Shown: positions 26,708-35,170, counted from the stretch's first letter. The stretch is 64,000 nt of DNA from Propionibacterium cyclohexanicum (GCF_900111365.1 NZ_FOGZ01000005.1:1-64000); one strand, 5' to 3'. Notes: generated from the letters alone by a model not told the origin. Program-made: numbers and translations.

Positions 26708-27516
26708 GCGAGTCGACCCCGGAGTTTGCTCTGCGTGAGGTACGGCGCACCTTCCACCGGCGACGCGGTCGTGGCGCCGGCACAGTGGCAGCCGTCGATG
26801 GTGTCGACCTCGATGTCATGGCCGGTCAGCGATTGGGGATTGTCGGGGAGTCCGGCTCGGGAAAGTCCACCTTGCTGCGCATGATGGCCGCCATCGTCGC
26901 CCCCACATCCGGCCGGATCAGCTTCCGCGGTCACCGGATCGACAGCGCGCGCCCCCGCGATCTGGGGGCGCTGCGCTCCAGCGTCCAGATGGTCTTCCAG
27001 GACCCCAACAGCTCACTGGATCCGCGCATGAAGGTGGCCGACATCGTCACTGAGCCGCTGCGCTCGCCGCTTGTGAGGGGCCGGGGCGACGCGCCGGCGG
27101 ACCGGCGGGCTCGGCTCGTCGAGGTGCTTGCCGAGGCCGAGCTCGAACCCGACATCGCCCGGCGCTATCCCCACGAGCTGAGCGGAGGCCAACGCCAGCG
27201 AGTCGCAATAGCCCGCGCCCTGGCACCCGAACCCGATGTCCTGCTGGCCGACGAGCCGGTCTCCGCCCTCGACGTCTCGGTCCGCGCTCACGTGCTCAAC
27301 TTGTTCGTCGACCTCGTCCGGGCACGGGGGTTGACGTTCGTCCTGGTGGGCCACGACTTGGCGGTGGTACGCCATGTCTGCGATTCGGTGGCCGTCATGC
27401 AGGCGGGCCGGGTGGTGGAATCGGGCCCTGTCGAGCAGGTCTATCGCAACCCGAGGCACGACTACACCAAGACCCTGCTCGCCAGCGTGCCGAGCATCCG
27501 AGCGCATCGCGGTTGA
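26704..27516 (+). CDS. ABC transporter ATP-binding protein (DppF-like)
   Basis: A 270-residue ATPase with Walker A GESGSGKST near residue 48, signature LSGGQRQR, Walker B VLLADEP and VGHDLAVV. It is the second nucleotide-binding subunit and ends the five-gene importer. The overlaps between all five genes support co-translation. No terminator hairpin was found behind it; the SerA-like gene starts 42 bp later from its own promoter. Confidence 0.9.
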   Translation: MSESTPEFALREVRRTFHRRRGRGAGTVAAVDGVDLDVMAGQRLGIVGESGSGKSTLLRMMAAIVAPTSGRISFRGHRIDSARPRDLGALRSSVQMVFQDPNSSLDPRMKVADIVTEPLRSPLVRGRGDAPADRRARLVEVLAEAELEPDIARRYPHELSGGQRQRVAIARALAPEPDVLLADEPVSALDVSVRAHVLNLFVDLVRARGLTFVLVGHDLAVVRHVCDSVAVMQAGRVVESGPVEQVYRNPRHDYTKTLLASVPSIRAHRG

Positions 27517-27546
27517 GATCGTGGCGGGCCAGCACCTGCCGGACCA

Positions 27547-27552
27547 TAGAAT
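27547..27552 (+). promoter_or_regulatory. -10 element of the SerA-like gene (leaderless)
   Basis: TAGAAT lies 6 nt before the GTG at 27559; no ribosome-binding site is present. Confidence 0.5.
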
Positions 27553-27558
27553 CTGGGT

Positions 27559-28758
27559 GTGAAGGCTCTGCTGCTCGAAAACATCCATCCCGAGGCCACC
27601 CGTATTCTCACCGCTGCGGGCTACGACGTGGAGACCCGCTCGGGTGCTCTGGGCGAGGACGAACTCATTGCCGCACTCAACGGCGTCGACCTGCTGGGCA
27701 TCCGATCGCGGACCAATGTCACCGACACCGTCCTGCGCCGCATTTCCGGTGGACTCAAGGCGATCGGGGCCTTCTGCATCGGTACGAACCAGATCGATCT
27801 GGACGCTTGCTCCGAGCATGGCATCGCCACCTTCAACGCGCCCTACTCCAATACCCGCAGCGTCGTCGAGCTCGCGATGGCCGAGATCGTGGCGATGGCC
27901 CGGCATCTCACCGACCGCACCGCGCAGATGCATGCGGGTGTGTGGAGCAAGTCGGCCACCGGCAGCCACGAGGTACGGGGCCGCACCCTGGGGATTGTCG
28001 GCTACGGCAACATCGGTTCGCAGCTGTCCGTGCTCGCCGAGGCCTTCGGCATGCAGGTGTACTTCTACGACATCTCGGACCGGCTCGCCATGGGCAATGC
28101 GAAGCGCTGCGAATCCCTGGAGGAGCTCCTTGCGGTGGCCGAGACGGTGACACTGCACATTGACGGGCGCGAGTCGAACACCGGCTTCTTCGGTGCCGAC
28201 CAGTTCGCGGCGATGCGAGCCCGTTCGCTGTTCCTCAACCTGTCGCGCGGCTTCGTCTATGACGACCAGGCGCTGGCGGACGCGCTGCGCTCGGGTCACC
28301 TGGCCGGTGCCGCCGTCGACGTGTATCCCAAGGAGCCCAGGTCCTCGGGTGAACCCTTCGTCTCGCCCCTGCAGGGCCTGCCGAACGTCATCCTGACTCC
28401 CCATGTGGGTGGCTCCACCCAGGAGGCTCAGTACGACATCGGACGGTATGTGGCAAACAAGCTGCACGACTACATCCAGACCGGCGGCACCTCGATGAGC
28501 GTCAACCTTCCCGAGGTGAGCACGCCTCCGGCCACCGGAGTGCGGGTCACCCATATCCATCGCAATGTGCCAGGAGTGATGGCCCAGCTCAATTCGGTGC
28601 TGTCCAGCCACGACGCGAACATCGCCTTCCAGGCGCTCAGCACGAAGGGGAGCACGGGATATGCCGTCACCGATGTGACGGCCGCCTCCAATGGTTGGGT
28701 CGACGATCTGGCGCATATTCCCAATACCATCGCCTGCCGGGTGATCCGCGCGAGCTGA
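27559..28758 (+). CDS. serA: D-3-phosphoglycerate dehydrogenase, ACT-domain type
   Basis: A 399-residue D-2-hydroxyacid dehydrogenase. The NAD-binding box GIVGYGNIGSQ is near residue 150, catalytic Arg in NLSRGFVYDD, Glu in the PKEP region and His in LTPHVGGSTQEAQ near 280. A C-terminal ACT domain (from about residue 325) fits the short E. coli-type SerA, in which serine inhibits by binding ACT. It would oxidise 3-phosphoglycerate, the first step to serine. Other hydroxyacid dehydrogenases are possible but the ACT domain favours SerA. It starts at GTG without leader. Confidence 0.88.
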   Translation: MKALLLENIHPEATRILTAAGYDVETRSGALGEDELIAALNGVDLLGIRSRTNVTDTVLRRISGGLKAIGAFCIGTNQIDLDACSEHGIATFNAPYSNTRSVVELAMAEIVAMARHLTDRTAQMHAGVWSKSATGSHEVRGRTLGIVGYGNIGSQLSVLAEAFGMQVYFYDISDRLAMGNAKRCESLEELLAVAETVTLHIDGRESNTGFFGADQFAAMRARSLFLNLSRGFVYDDQALADALRSGHLAGAAVDVYPKEPRSSGEPFVSPLQGLPNVILTPHVGGSTQEAQYDIGRYVANKLHDYIQTGGTSMSVNLPEVSTPPATGVRVTHIHRNVPGVMAQLNSVLSSHDANIAFQALSTKGSTGYAVTDVTAASNGWVDDLAHIPNTIACRVIRAS

Positions 28759-28770
28759 GTGCCGATGCCT

Positions 28771-28793
28771 GCCGGAGAACTGGCGTTCTCGGC
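28771..28793. terminator. Possible terminator between serA and hisN
   Basis: GCCGGAGAAC and GTTCTCGGC pair with one bulged G around a short loop, in the gap between two convergent genes. No T-run. Confidence 0.35.
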
Positions 28794-28894
28794 GTGGCGG
28801 AGCCTGCCGCGGGGCAGATCGGCCGTGAGGGGGCGTGGGCAGGAGCGGTGAGCACAAGGGCATCTCGCCTGCACACCCTCGAACGGCTGGCGCC

Positions 28895-29701
28895 TCAGCC
28901 GGAGGTGTCGTCGCGAGCCAGCCGGGCGAGCACGGCATCGTGGAGTCGGCCATTGGTGGCCAGGGCACCGCGGCCCACGGGACCGGGCTCGCCGTCGAGA
29001 TTGGTGAAGCGTCCGCCCGCTTCGCGCACGATGATGTCGAGCGCCGCCATGTCGTGCAGTTCGAGATCGGGTTCAGCGGCCAGATCCACGCACCCCTCCG
29101 CCACCAGCATGTAGCTGAAGAAGTCCCCGAAGGCTCTGGTGCGGCCGCAATCGCGGATGAGGTCGACGAATCCTTGGCCACGCCCGTCCTTGATCCAGCC
29201 GTTGATCGACGAGTAGGACAAGAAGGCGTCGCCGACCGAGTCGACCTTCGACACCTGGATGCGGGCGGGGGAGAGCAGAGTCTTGCCGGTATAGGCGCCG
29301 GCTCCCTTGGCAGCCCACCAGCGGCGTCCGATCGCCGGGGCACTGACCACACCTACGCAGATCTCGCCGTTCACACGCAGCGCAATGAGTGTCGCCCAGA
29401 TGGGCACCCCCCGCACATAGTTGGCCGTGCCGTCGATGGGGTCGACAATCCAGGTGCGAGGACCCCGACCGGTGTCCTCCATCTCCTCGCCGTGCACGGC
29501 GTCGCGCGGTCGCGCCGTGGCGAGCGTACGGCGCACCGCCGCCTCCACTGCCTGGTCCGCCTCGGAGACGGGCGTGTGATCGGCCTTGCTGCGGACCACG
29601 AGATCGCGCGCCTTGAAGCGGCTCATTGTCAGGGAATCGGCGTTGTCCGCCATGAGGTGGGCCAGACGCAGGTCATCGGTGAAGTCGGGCGCATCAGCCA
29701 T
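28895..29701 (-). CDS. hisN: Inositol monophosphatase-family histidinol-phosphatase HisN
   Basis: A 268-residue lithium-sensitive-type phosphatase. The metal site is clear in HGEEM, DPIDGTANYVRG (about residues 82-95) and LELHDMAALDIIVREAGG. The length and details such as ATLIALRVNGEICVGVVSAPA fit actinobacterial HisN, which removes phosphate from histidinol phosphate; other inositol-phosphatase activities cannot be excluded. The ATG at 29701 lies 7 nt after TAGAGT; the ATG at 29707 is only 1 nt from that box and is therefore less likely. No his genes are adjacent. Confidence 0.8.
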   Translation of the reverse strand: MADAPDFTDDLRLAHLMADNADSLTMSRFKARDLVVRSKADHTPVSEADQAVEAAVRRTLATARPRDAVHGEEMEDTGRGPRTWIVDPIDGTANYVRGVPIWATLIALRVNGEICVGVVSAPAIGRRWWAAKGAGAYTGKTLLSPARIQVSKVDSVGDAFLSYSSINGWIKDGRGQGFVDLIRDCGRTRAFGDFFSYMLVAEGCVDLAAEPDLELHDMAALDIIVREAGGRFTNLDGEPGPVGRGALATNGRLHDAVLARLARDDTSG

Positions 29702-29708
29702 GGCCATG

Positions 29709-29714
29709 ACTCTA
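29709..29714 (-). promoter_or_regulatory. -10 element of hisN (leaderless)
   Basis: Minus-strand TAGAGT, seven bases, then the ATG at 29701. The first ATG inside the spacer would be upstream of the transcription start. Confidence 0.5.
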
Positions 29715-29761
29715 GCGGTGCCGCAGACCCGCGAGTGCCAGGTCACGCCCCGGTGGGCACA

Positions 29762-30811
29762 TCAGCCGTTCTCATGCGCGGGATGGTCGACGGCGTCGAG
29801 TATCCGCCGGAAGCTGGCCAGCCGCGCTGCGGACAGCTCGCCGCGCCCCAGGGCGGCATCCAGGCCGCACTCGGGCGCATCGGCATGATGGCTGCAGCCG
29901 CGCGGGCAGTCCGCGACATACTGCGCCAGATCATGAAAGGCGTCGAGGATGGCCGCCGGATCCACGTGGCTCAGCCCGAAGCTGCGAACTCCTGGCGTGT
30001 CGATCACCCAGCCGGGGTCATCCTTGTGACCGGGCAGCTGCGGCAGTTCGAGGGCGACCGCGGAGGTGGAGGTCTGGCGTCCCTTGCCGGTGACGTCGTT
30101 GACCTCCCCGGTGCGCCGGTCGGCGTCGGGCACCAGCCGGTTGATGAGTGTCGACTTGCCGACCCCCGAATGACCCACCAGCACCGTCACCTTGCTCGCC
30201 AGCAGATCACGTAGTCCCGATAGCTCGCACGTGGGGGAGCTCACGACGATCGGGAGACCGAGGGGCTCGTAGAGGCGGGTTATGGGTGCGGGGTCGGCGA
30301 GATCGGATTTGGTGAGGCAGATGATGGGCGCCACCCCGGCCGCGTAACCAGCCACCAGCACCCGGTCGATCATGCCGGGCCGGGCCGGCGGATCGATGAG
30401 CGAGGCCACCACGACGAGCTGGTCCGCGTTGGCCACGATGGGCCGCTCAGTGGGGTCGGTGTCGTCGGCCGTGCGATTGAGCACGGTCCGGCGTGCCATC
30501 ACCTCGACGATGCGGGCCAAGGTGCCGTCGCGGCCGCTGGTGTCTCCGACGACACGCACGCGGTCTCCCACGATGACGCCCCTGCGGCCGATCCGGCGGG
30601 CTTTCGTGGCAAGCAGCGGACGAGACTCGGAGTTCTCGAGGAGGCAGCGGTAACGCCCGCGGTCCACCGAGATGACCCGGGCCAGCGCAGCCTCGGAGTA
30701 GTCGGGCCGCTGCTTGGTCCGTGGGCGTGTACGGCGCGCGGGCCGGCCGAAATCATGGAGATCGAAGTCGGTTCCGCGACCGATGGCACCTCGGGTCGGG
30801 CGTGCGTTCAT
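29762..30811 (-). CDS. rsgA: Ribosome small-subunit GTPase RsgA
   Basis: A 349-residue circularly permuted GTPase that helps mature the 30S subunit. Motif order is G4 (LTKSD), then G1 (GHSGVGKSTLINRL), then G3 (DTPGVRSFGL), with an N-terminal OB fold (RGVIVGDRVRVVGD) and a C-terminal zinc motif CPRGCSHHADAPEC. A basic N-terminal extension of about 35 residues precedes the OB fold. The ATG at 30811 is used; a GTG at 30817 is equally possible. Its upstream region and the aroA end are made of a degenerate 16-17-bp tandem repeat, so it is probably cotranscribed with aroA. Confidence 0.92.
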   Translation of the reverse strand: MNARPTRGAIGRGTDFDLHDFGRPARRTRPRTKQRPDYSEAALARVISVDRGRYRCLLENSESRPLLATKARRIGRRGVIVGDRVRVVGDTSGRDGTLARIVEVMARRTVLNRTADDTDPTERPIVANADQLVVVASLIDPPARPGMIDRVLVAGYAAGVAPIICLTKSDLADPAPITRLYEPLGLPIVVSSPTCELSGLRDLLASKVTVLVGHSGVGKSTLINRLVPDADRRTGEVNDVTGKGRQTSTSAVALELPQLPGHKDDPGWVIDTPGVRSFGLSHVDPAAILDAFHDLAQYVADCPRGCSHHADAPECGLDAALGRGELSAARLASFRRILDAVDHPAHENG

Positions 30812-30904
30812 CGGCACTGCTTTGTCATCGGCCCTGCCTTGTCATGGGCATTGCTGTGTCATCGGCGCGGTCTTTCATGGGCGCGGTCTTTCATCGGCCC
30901 TGCA
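30808..30904. repeat. Six degenerate 16-17-bp tandem repeats between aroA and rsgA
   Basis: Units begin TCATSGGC (S is C or G) at 30808, 30825, 30842, 30859, 30875 and 30891. The first three are 17 bp, the next two 16 bp (ending GCGGTCTTT) and the last is partial. The array covers the rsgA start codon region at one end and the aroA stop codon at the other. On the minus strand every unit carries an ATGA. Confidence 0.8.
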
Positions 30905-32216
30905 TCATGGCTGTCCACCGCTGCGCGAAATCGGGCATCGTCTTCGCTGCGCACGCCACGTCGTCGAGTTTCATGCCAGGAACGAGCAGGCCGAGCAGCG
31001 CGCCGAGATGCACCATCCTGTGGTCGCCGTAGCAGGCGAAGACTCCATTGCCCTCACTGGGGTGCAAATCGCCGAGATGATCGGCCATGCCCCGGATCAC
31101 CAGGCCATCGGGGTTCTCGCGCACGGGCACCCCGATGCGCGAGAGCTCGGTGGCGATGGCGCGGATCCGGTCGGTTTCGTGACCACGGATGTGCGCGACA
31201 CCGCCGATGGCGGTCGTGCCACGTGCTGCGACTGCCATCGCCGCCGCGACCGGGGTCAGCTCACTGGCATCGTGCAGGTCGAGGGTGGCGCCCAGCAGAC
31301 GCGTGCCGGTCATCGTGAATCCCTGGGGGGTATCGGTCAGGGTGGCGCCCATGAGGGCAGCCATCGACCCGATGAGACGCCCGGGCTGCTCGGTGCGTCT
31401 CGGCCAGCCGGCAATGCGCACGGCTCCTCCGGTGAGCAGGCCCGCGACGAGGAAGGCTGCACCATTGGTGAGGTCGGGCTCGATCTGCTCGTCGACGGCT
31501 GCGATCGGGCCGGGTTCGACAATCCAGTGACGTCCGAGGCGATCCGCCCTGATCTGCACCCCATGGCGTTCGAGCATCGAGACCGTCATCGCGATATGGG
31601 GCGAGGAGGGGATGAGCTCGCCCTCGTGGCGCAGATCCAGCCCCTGGGGGAACAGCGGGGCTGCGAGCAGCAGCCCGGAGACGAACTGGCTCGAGGCACT
31701 CGAATCGATGGTGACCTTGCGTCCGCCCAGCTGGGCCGGCGCCTCCAGGACGAAGGGGATGGCCTCGGCGGAGCTCGTGACACCCAGCTGATGCAGTCCG
31801 TCGAGCAGCGGGCCCAGCGGTCGCTCACTGGCCCTGGGGTCGCCGACGAAACTCGTCCGGCCACCAGCCAGGGCTGCCACCGGAGGGATGAAGCGCATGA
31901 CGGTTCCCGCCAGCCCGCAGTCGATGGGCTGACCGGCTGCGTGCAGGGGCCCGGGATGCACAATGACGATGTCGTCGTCGGCCGCCTCGAAACGCGTTCC
32001 CAGCGCCGTCAGGGCGGCCATCATGAGCTCGGTGTCGCGGGCGTGGAGGATCCCGCGGATACTGCTCACGTCCTGTGAGAGCGCAGCGAGGACGAGCGCC
32101 CTGTTGCTCTCGGACTTCGACCCCGGCACGACAACGCTGGTGCGCAGGGGATGGCCGGGGCTCGGCGCGGGCCAGGGCTCGGCGGGTCTGGTGATCGCGT
32201 CGGAGGGCATGCTCAT
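30891..32216 (-). CDS. aroA: 3-phosphoshikimate 1-carboxyvinyltransferase (EPSP synthase)
   Basis: A 441-residue enzyme of the shikimate pathway that joins shikimate-3-phosphate and PEP. Family boxes: GSKSESNRALVLAAL near residue 32, GLAGTVMRFIPP, GDPRASERPLGPLLDGL, DSSASSQFVSGLLLAAP and a late ETDRIRAIATEL and YGDHRMV. GLAGTVMRF has Leu-Ala in place of the common Gly-Thr-Ala/Asn order around the PEP site, as in several actinobacteria. The ATG at 32216 lies 7 nt after TAGCCT; earlier ATGs at 32222 is 1 nt from that box. Its stop codon lies in the last unit of the tandem repeat array before rsgA. Confidence 0.94.
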   Translation of the reverse strand: MSMPSDAITRPAEPWPAPSPGHPLRTSVVVPGSKSESNRALVLAALSQDVSSIRGILHARDTELMMAALTALGTRFEAADDDIVIVHPGPLHAAGQPIDCGLAGTVMRFIPPVAALAGGRTSFVGDPRASERPLGPLLDGLHQLGVTSSAEAIPFVLEAPAQLGGRKVTIDSSASSQFVSGLLLAAPLFPQGLDLRHEGELIPSSPHIAMTVSMLERHGVQIRADRLGRHWIVEPGPIAAVDEQIEPDLTNGAAFLVAGLLTGGAVRIAGWPRRTEQPGRLIGSMAALMGATLTDTPQGFTMTGTRLLGATLDLHDASELTPVAAAMAVAARGTTAIGGVAHIRGHETDRIRAIATELSRIGVPVRENPDGLVIRGMADHLGDLHPSEGNGVFACYGDHRMVHLGALLGLLVPGMKLDDVACAAKTMPDFAQRWTAMMQGR

Positions 32217-32223
32217 GGCCATC

Positions 32224-32229
32224 AGGCTA
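32224..32229 (-). promoter_or_regulatory. -10 element of aroA (leaderless)
   Basis: Minus-strand TAGCCT, seven bases, then the ATG at 32216; the same geometry as hisN. Confidence 0.5.
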
Positions 32230-32318
32230 GCCGCCCGCCCGTGACTGCTCTCGGCAGGCGCTGTGCGAGCTGTCGAATGTGCCCGCCATGCCGGGCCTGC
32301 CCAGCCTTTCCGGCACGC

Positions 32319-32840
32319 TCAGCTCGCGATCGTCTGGACCTTGCCGACAGCCTGCTCGGTGAGGTCCTGCACGTTCTCGACGGCGTGGTGGGCGCCGCTG
32401 CGGGCGCGCCAGACCAGACTTGGCTTGCCCTCGGTGTCCTGGGCCGCGAGCACTGCCGCACCCAACAGGGCACCAGTCGTGATGAGCTCGTTGAGACTTC
32501 CCGAACCGTCCCTGGCGCGCGCCCCCTTGACGACGGAAGGCAAGGTGAAGGCGGTAGTGATGGCAAGCACCGCAGCGCTGGGGCGTCTGCCCAACCCCAC
32601 TGCGTAGCCCAGTGCGGCCACCAGCTGGGCAGCGCCGCTGATTCGCACCCAGGCAGGTGCCGTCTCTGGTAGCCGGGCGGCTGCCTCCCCGGGCAAGGCG
32701 GCCTTGGCGATGCCCACGAGCTGGCTGATGGTGGGGGCGAGCTTCTCGGCGGCGGGACCCGGATTGACCACATTGCGGGCGCCCTGGACCGCGAACCACG
32801 AGGAGAACATGGCTCGGGAGGTGAATCGCAGCAGTGACAT
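32319..32840 (-). CDS. DoxX-family membrane protein
   Basis: A 173-residue protein with about four hydrophobic helices: FTSRAMFSSWFAVQGARNV, RISGAAQLVAALGYAVG, AAVLAITTAFTLPSVV and ELITTGALLGAAVLAA. The pattern matches actinobacterial DoxX-like proteins, some of which work with thiol or superoxide stress proteins at the membrane. A short amphipathic C-terminus follows. The start at 32840 is preceded by TACTAA at 6 nt, perhaps again leaderless. No operon partner is evident; the gap to aroA is about 100 bp. Confidence 0.75.
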   Translation of the reverse strand: MSLLRFTSRAMFSSWFAVQGARNVVNPGPAAEKLAPTISQLVGIAKAALPGEAAARLPETAPAWVRISGAAQLVAALGYAVGLGRRPSAAVLAITTAFTLPSVVKGARARDGSGSLNELITTGALLGAAVLAAQDTEGKPSLVWRARSGAHHAVENVQDLTEQAVGKVQTIAS

Positions 32841-32927
32841 GGTCCATTAGTACCCCCGCTTGCATTGTTGTGAAACCCAGGCAGGCGAGCGTCTTCCGGT
32901 CGGGCACGGCAGGCCCGGCGCAACGAT

Positions 32928-32933
32928 TACCGT
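32928..32933 (+). promoter_or_regulatory. -10 element of the SRAP gene (leaderless)
   Basis: TACCGT lies 6 nt before the ATG at 32940. Confidence 0.4.
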
Positions 32934-32939
32934 TGAATC

Positions 32940-33785
32940 ATGTGCGGCAGATACGCCTTGAGTGCCGATCCCGACGAGCTCATCGAGATCTTCGAGGTCG
33001 AGCAGTTGCATGACGACGACGGTCAGTCCCGCCCGGCAGGGGCGGTGGCGCCGGCTCCCGGCTGGTTGGCGCCGCACTACAACATCGCTCCCACCCAGAC
33101 CGTCCCGGGTATTGTGCAGGCCTCGTCGCCCGGACGGCCGCGCAGCCTGGTGGGCATGCGCTGGGGGCTGGTGCCGAGCTGGTCGAAGGGTCCCGGCGCT
33201 GGACCTGCGTTGATCAATGCCCGCCTGGAGACCGCCACCGAGAAGCCCTCCTTCCGCGCAGCCGCGGCGAAACGCCGGTGCCTGCTGCCGGCGGACGGCT
33301 ACTACGAGTGGTATCAACCCGAGCCTGGCGCGCCATCCGGGGGGCGGGCGGTCAAGGCGATCAAGCAGCCCTACTTCATTCACCCGACAGATTCCAGCGT
33401 CATGGCAATGGCCGGTCTTTTCGAGTTCTGGCGGGCCCCGGGAGGGGAATGGCTGGTCAGCTGCACGATCCTCACCTGCTCGGCCATCGACGAGCTGGGC
33501 CACCTCCACGACCGGATGCCGGTTCAGGTGGCCCCATGCAACTGGCCGGCCTGGCTCGACCGCGAACTCACCGATTCCCGCGCCGCGCTGCAGCTGGCCC
33601 ATGTGCCGGATGCCGGCGAGATGAGCGCCTACCGGGTGGGTGCGGAGGTCAACAAGGTGGCACACGACTACCCGGGGCTCATCACGGCTGTCGATGATCC
33701 GGCTGGGCAGCCCTCTGACGAGCCGGTCGGCACCCCGCCGGCGGGTGCTCCGCCCCGAGGCGAGCCGAATGCGCCGACGGAATAA
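32940..33785 (+). CDS. SRAP-domain protein (HMCES/YedK-like abasic-site crosslinker)
   Basis: A 281-residue protein starting MCGRY, which places the catalytic Cys2 at the N-terminus after Met removal. The remaining active-site parts are present: YNIAPTQ, ALINARLETA, LLPADGYYEW (Glu) and the late His in HDRMP. HMCES/YedK forms a stable thiazolidine link to abasic sites in single-stranded DNA and so protects them. The last 45 residues are a Pro/Gly-rich tail. Its TAA overlaps a SigH-type promoter for the next gene. Similar placement near aroA, rsgA and sigH in Mycobacterium (Rv3226c, from memory). Confidence 0.92.
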   Translation: MCGRYALSADPDELIEIFEVEQLHDDDGQSRPAGAVAPAPGWLAPHYNIAPTQTVPGIVQASSPGRPRSLVGMRWGLVPSWSKGPGAGPALINARLETATEKPSFRAAAAKRRCLLPADGYYEWYQPEPGAPSGGRAVKAIKQPYFIHPTDSSVMAMAGLFEFWRAPGGEWLVSCTILTCSAIDELGHLHDRMPVQVAPCNWPAWLDRELTDSRAALQLAHVPDAGEMSAYRVGAEVNKVAHDYPGLITAVDDPAGQPSDEPVGTPPAGAPPRGEPNAPTE

Positions 33786-33804
33786 GGCCACTCACCGCAG
33801 TGTT
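33779..33804 (+). promoter_or_regulatory. SigH/SigR-type promoter of the sigma/anti-sigma operon
   Basis: GGAAT at 33779-33783, exactly 18 bp, then GTT at 33802-33804. This is the -35/-10 consensus read by SigR of Streptomyces and SigH of Mycobacterium (GGGAAT-N18/19-GTT). It lies directly before the ECF sigma gene, so the operon is probably autoregulated. The -35 overlaps the TAA of the SRAP gene. Confidence 0.7.
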
Positions 33805-33812
33805 GTGCCTGC

Positions 33813-34514
33813 GTGCCCACGAAGACAACGACCGACAGTCCGGTAATGTCATATCTGATGATGATTGCCGCTTCTGCCAAGAGTGAGCCGGCCGGTGAGG
33901 ATCAGACCGACCGGGCCGTCGACGTGCGCGAGACAGAGACCGCCGATGAGCGTGCCGAGCGTTTCGAGCGCGAAGCTATGGTCTATCTGGACCAGCTCTA
34001 CGGCGCCGCGTTGCGCATGACGCGCAACCCCGCTGACGCCGAGGATGTGGTCCAGGAGACCTATGCGAAGGCGTTCAGTTCGTTCAAGCAGTTCCGTCCC
34101 GGCACCAATCTGAAGGCCTGGTTGTACCGGATCCTCACGAACACCTACATCAACAGCTATCGCAAGGCGCAGCGCCAGCCGCAGACCGGCTCGGGTGACG
34201 ACGTCGAGGACTGGCAGCTGGCCAAGGCTGCCTCGCACGACGCGACCGGCAATCCCTCCGCCGAGATGGAGGCGCTGAAGGGCATCCCGGACGCGGCCGT
34301 CACCGAGGCCCTGGAACAGCTGTCGAGTGAGTTCCGCGAGGCTGTACTGCTGGCTGATGTCGAGGGCTTCTCCTACAAGGAGATTGCGCAGATCATGGGG
34401 ACGCCCATCGGCACCGTGATGTCGCGGCTCAATCGTGGTCGGGCTCAACTGCGCAAGTCGCTGGCAGATTTCGCCAGCGAGCATGGTATCGGGAGACGGT
34501 CTCACAATGACTGA
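33813..34514 (+). CDS. sigH: ECF RNA polymerase sigma factor, SigH/SigR type
   Basis: A 233-residue ECF12-type sigma factor. Region 2 reads [20 protein letters not shown] and [20 protein letters not shown]; region 4 has [20 protein letters not shown] and [16 protein letters not shown]. This group drives thioredoxin and mycothiol genes under disulfide stress. The start is uncertain: GTG 33813 is only a few bases from the predicted transcription start, and ATG codons in frame at 33846, 33858 and 33861 would give shorter forms. In Streptomyces SigR also has a long, unstable and a short form. The 3' end overlaps the anti-sigma gene by 8 bp. Confidence 0.93.
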   Translation: MPTKTTTDSPVMSYLMMIAASAKSEPAGEDQTDRAVDVRETETADERAERFEREAMVYLDQLYGAALRMTRNPADAEDVVQETYAKAFSSFKQFRPGTNLKAWLYRILTNTYINSYRKAQRQPQTGSGDDVEDWQLAKAASHDATGNPSAEMEALKGIPDAAVTEALEQLSSEFREAVLLADVEGFSYKEIAQIMGTPIGTVMSRLNRGRAQLRKSLADFASEHGIGRRSHND

Positions 34515-34785
34515 GTTACGAGACGGCCAGGAGCCGGCGGAGGTCCGCGAGGACAGCTGCGAGTTCGCGCTGAGCAGCGTCCAGGCGTTCTTGCACGGTG
34601 AGTTGCCGGAGGCAACTGCCGACGAGATCCGGGCCCATCTGCTCATGTGCGAGAAGTGCATGGACAACTTCGACGTTGAGCAGATGATCTCGGCGATGGT
34701 CAAGCGGTGCTGGTGCACCCCGGCGGCCTCGGACGCTCTCAGGCTGCGGATCGCGGCCGTCGCCCACCTCGGCGACACGATCTAG
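34507..34785 (+). CDS. rsrA: Zinc-containing redox anti-sigma factor, RsrA/RshA type
   Basis: A 92-residue protein with the ZAS motif HLLMCEKC (HxxxCxxC) near residue 42, an upstream cysteine (SCEFALSSV near 17) and CWC after VKR. In RsrA zinc binding holds the sigma factor and oxidation to a disulfide releases it. It starts at ATG 34507, overlapping the end of sigH as ATGACTGA, the classic sigma/anti-sigma coupling. Confidence 0.92.
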   Translation: MTELRDGQEPAEVREDSCEFALSSVQAFLHGELPEATADEIRAHLLMCEKCMDNFDVEQMISAMVKRCWCTPAASDALRLRIAAVAHLGDTI

Positions 34786-35095
34786 CTGCGAGACCGTCGA
34801 CCAGGGGAGATAGTGCCTCCTCGGCGCCGCCGCTTTCCGGCAATCCTGCCCCGCCGTCGGGTCGACTTGTGAGCGATGCCGTCGGGTCGACCGGTTTCCG
34901 GTCGTCGCAGCTGGTGTCGCGCTGGGTTCGGTAGTGAGCCCGTCCGCCGGTGCTGGGCCAGTGCTGCGGGCTGATGCCGCGACAGTCCGGTCTCGGAATG
35001 TCACACAGCTCGCTTTCCGCTGGCCCGCTCGTCATTGCAGAAATGGTGGGGCCCCCGGACCTTGCGGTCCGGGGGCCCCACCATTCACGGCTGCG
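34786..35095. other. Intergenic region after rsrA
   Basis: A 310-bp gap between rsrA and the convergent bL37 gene. It ends with the terminator described next. No gene, promoter or RNA could be recognised in the first 250 bp. Confidence 0.6.
35042..35085. terminator. Bidirectional terminator between rsrA and the bL37 gene
   Basis: A perfect 20-bp stem (AATGGTGGGGCCCCCGGACC and its complement) with loop TTGC. Outer A/T pairs give a short A-tract and T-tract on either strand, so it can stop both converging transcripts. Confidence 0.88.
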
Positions 35096-35170
35096 TCACG
35101 CATTGGGTCGCTTGCCGTGGTTCGCTGCATGCTTGCGCCGGGCGCGGCGCTTGCGACCAGTCTTGCCCAT
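35096..35170 (-). CDS. Ribosomal protein bL37 (24 aa)
   Basis: A 24-residue, very basic peptide: MGKTGRKRRARRK, then HAANHGKRPNA. It matches the actinobacterial large-subunit protein bL37 first seen in mycobacterial ribosome structures, which keeps the ANHGKRPNA ending. The ATG at 35170 follows GGGAGGT at a good distance. The gene is so short that automatic callers often miss it. Confidence 0.88.
   Translation of the reverse strand: MGKTGRKRRARRKHAANHGKRPNA

Noticed and set aside
29701-29746. hisN starts at 29746 or 29707
   Set aside because: The -10 TAGAGT at 29709-29714 would lie inside or directly against these starts; 29701 fits the leaderless spacing.
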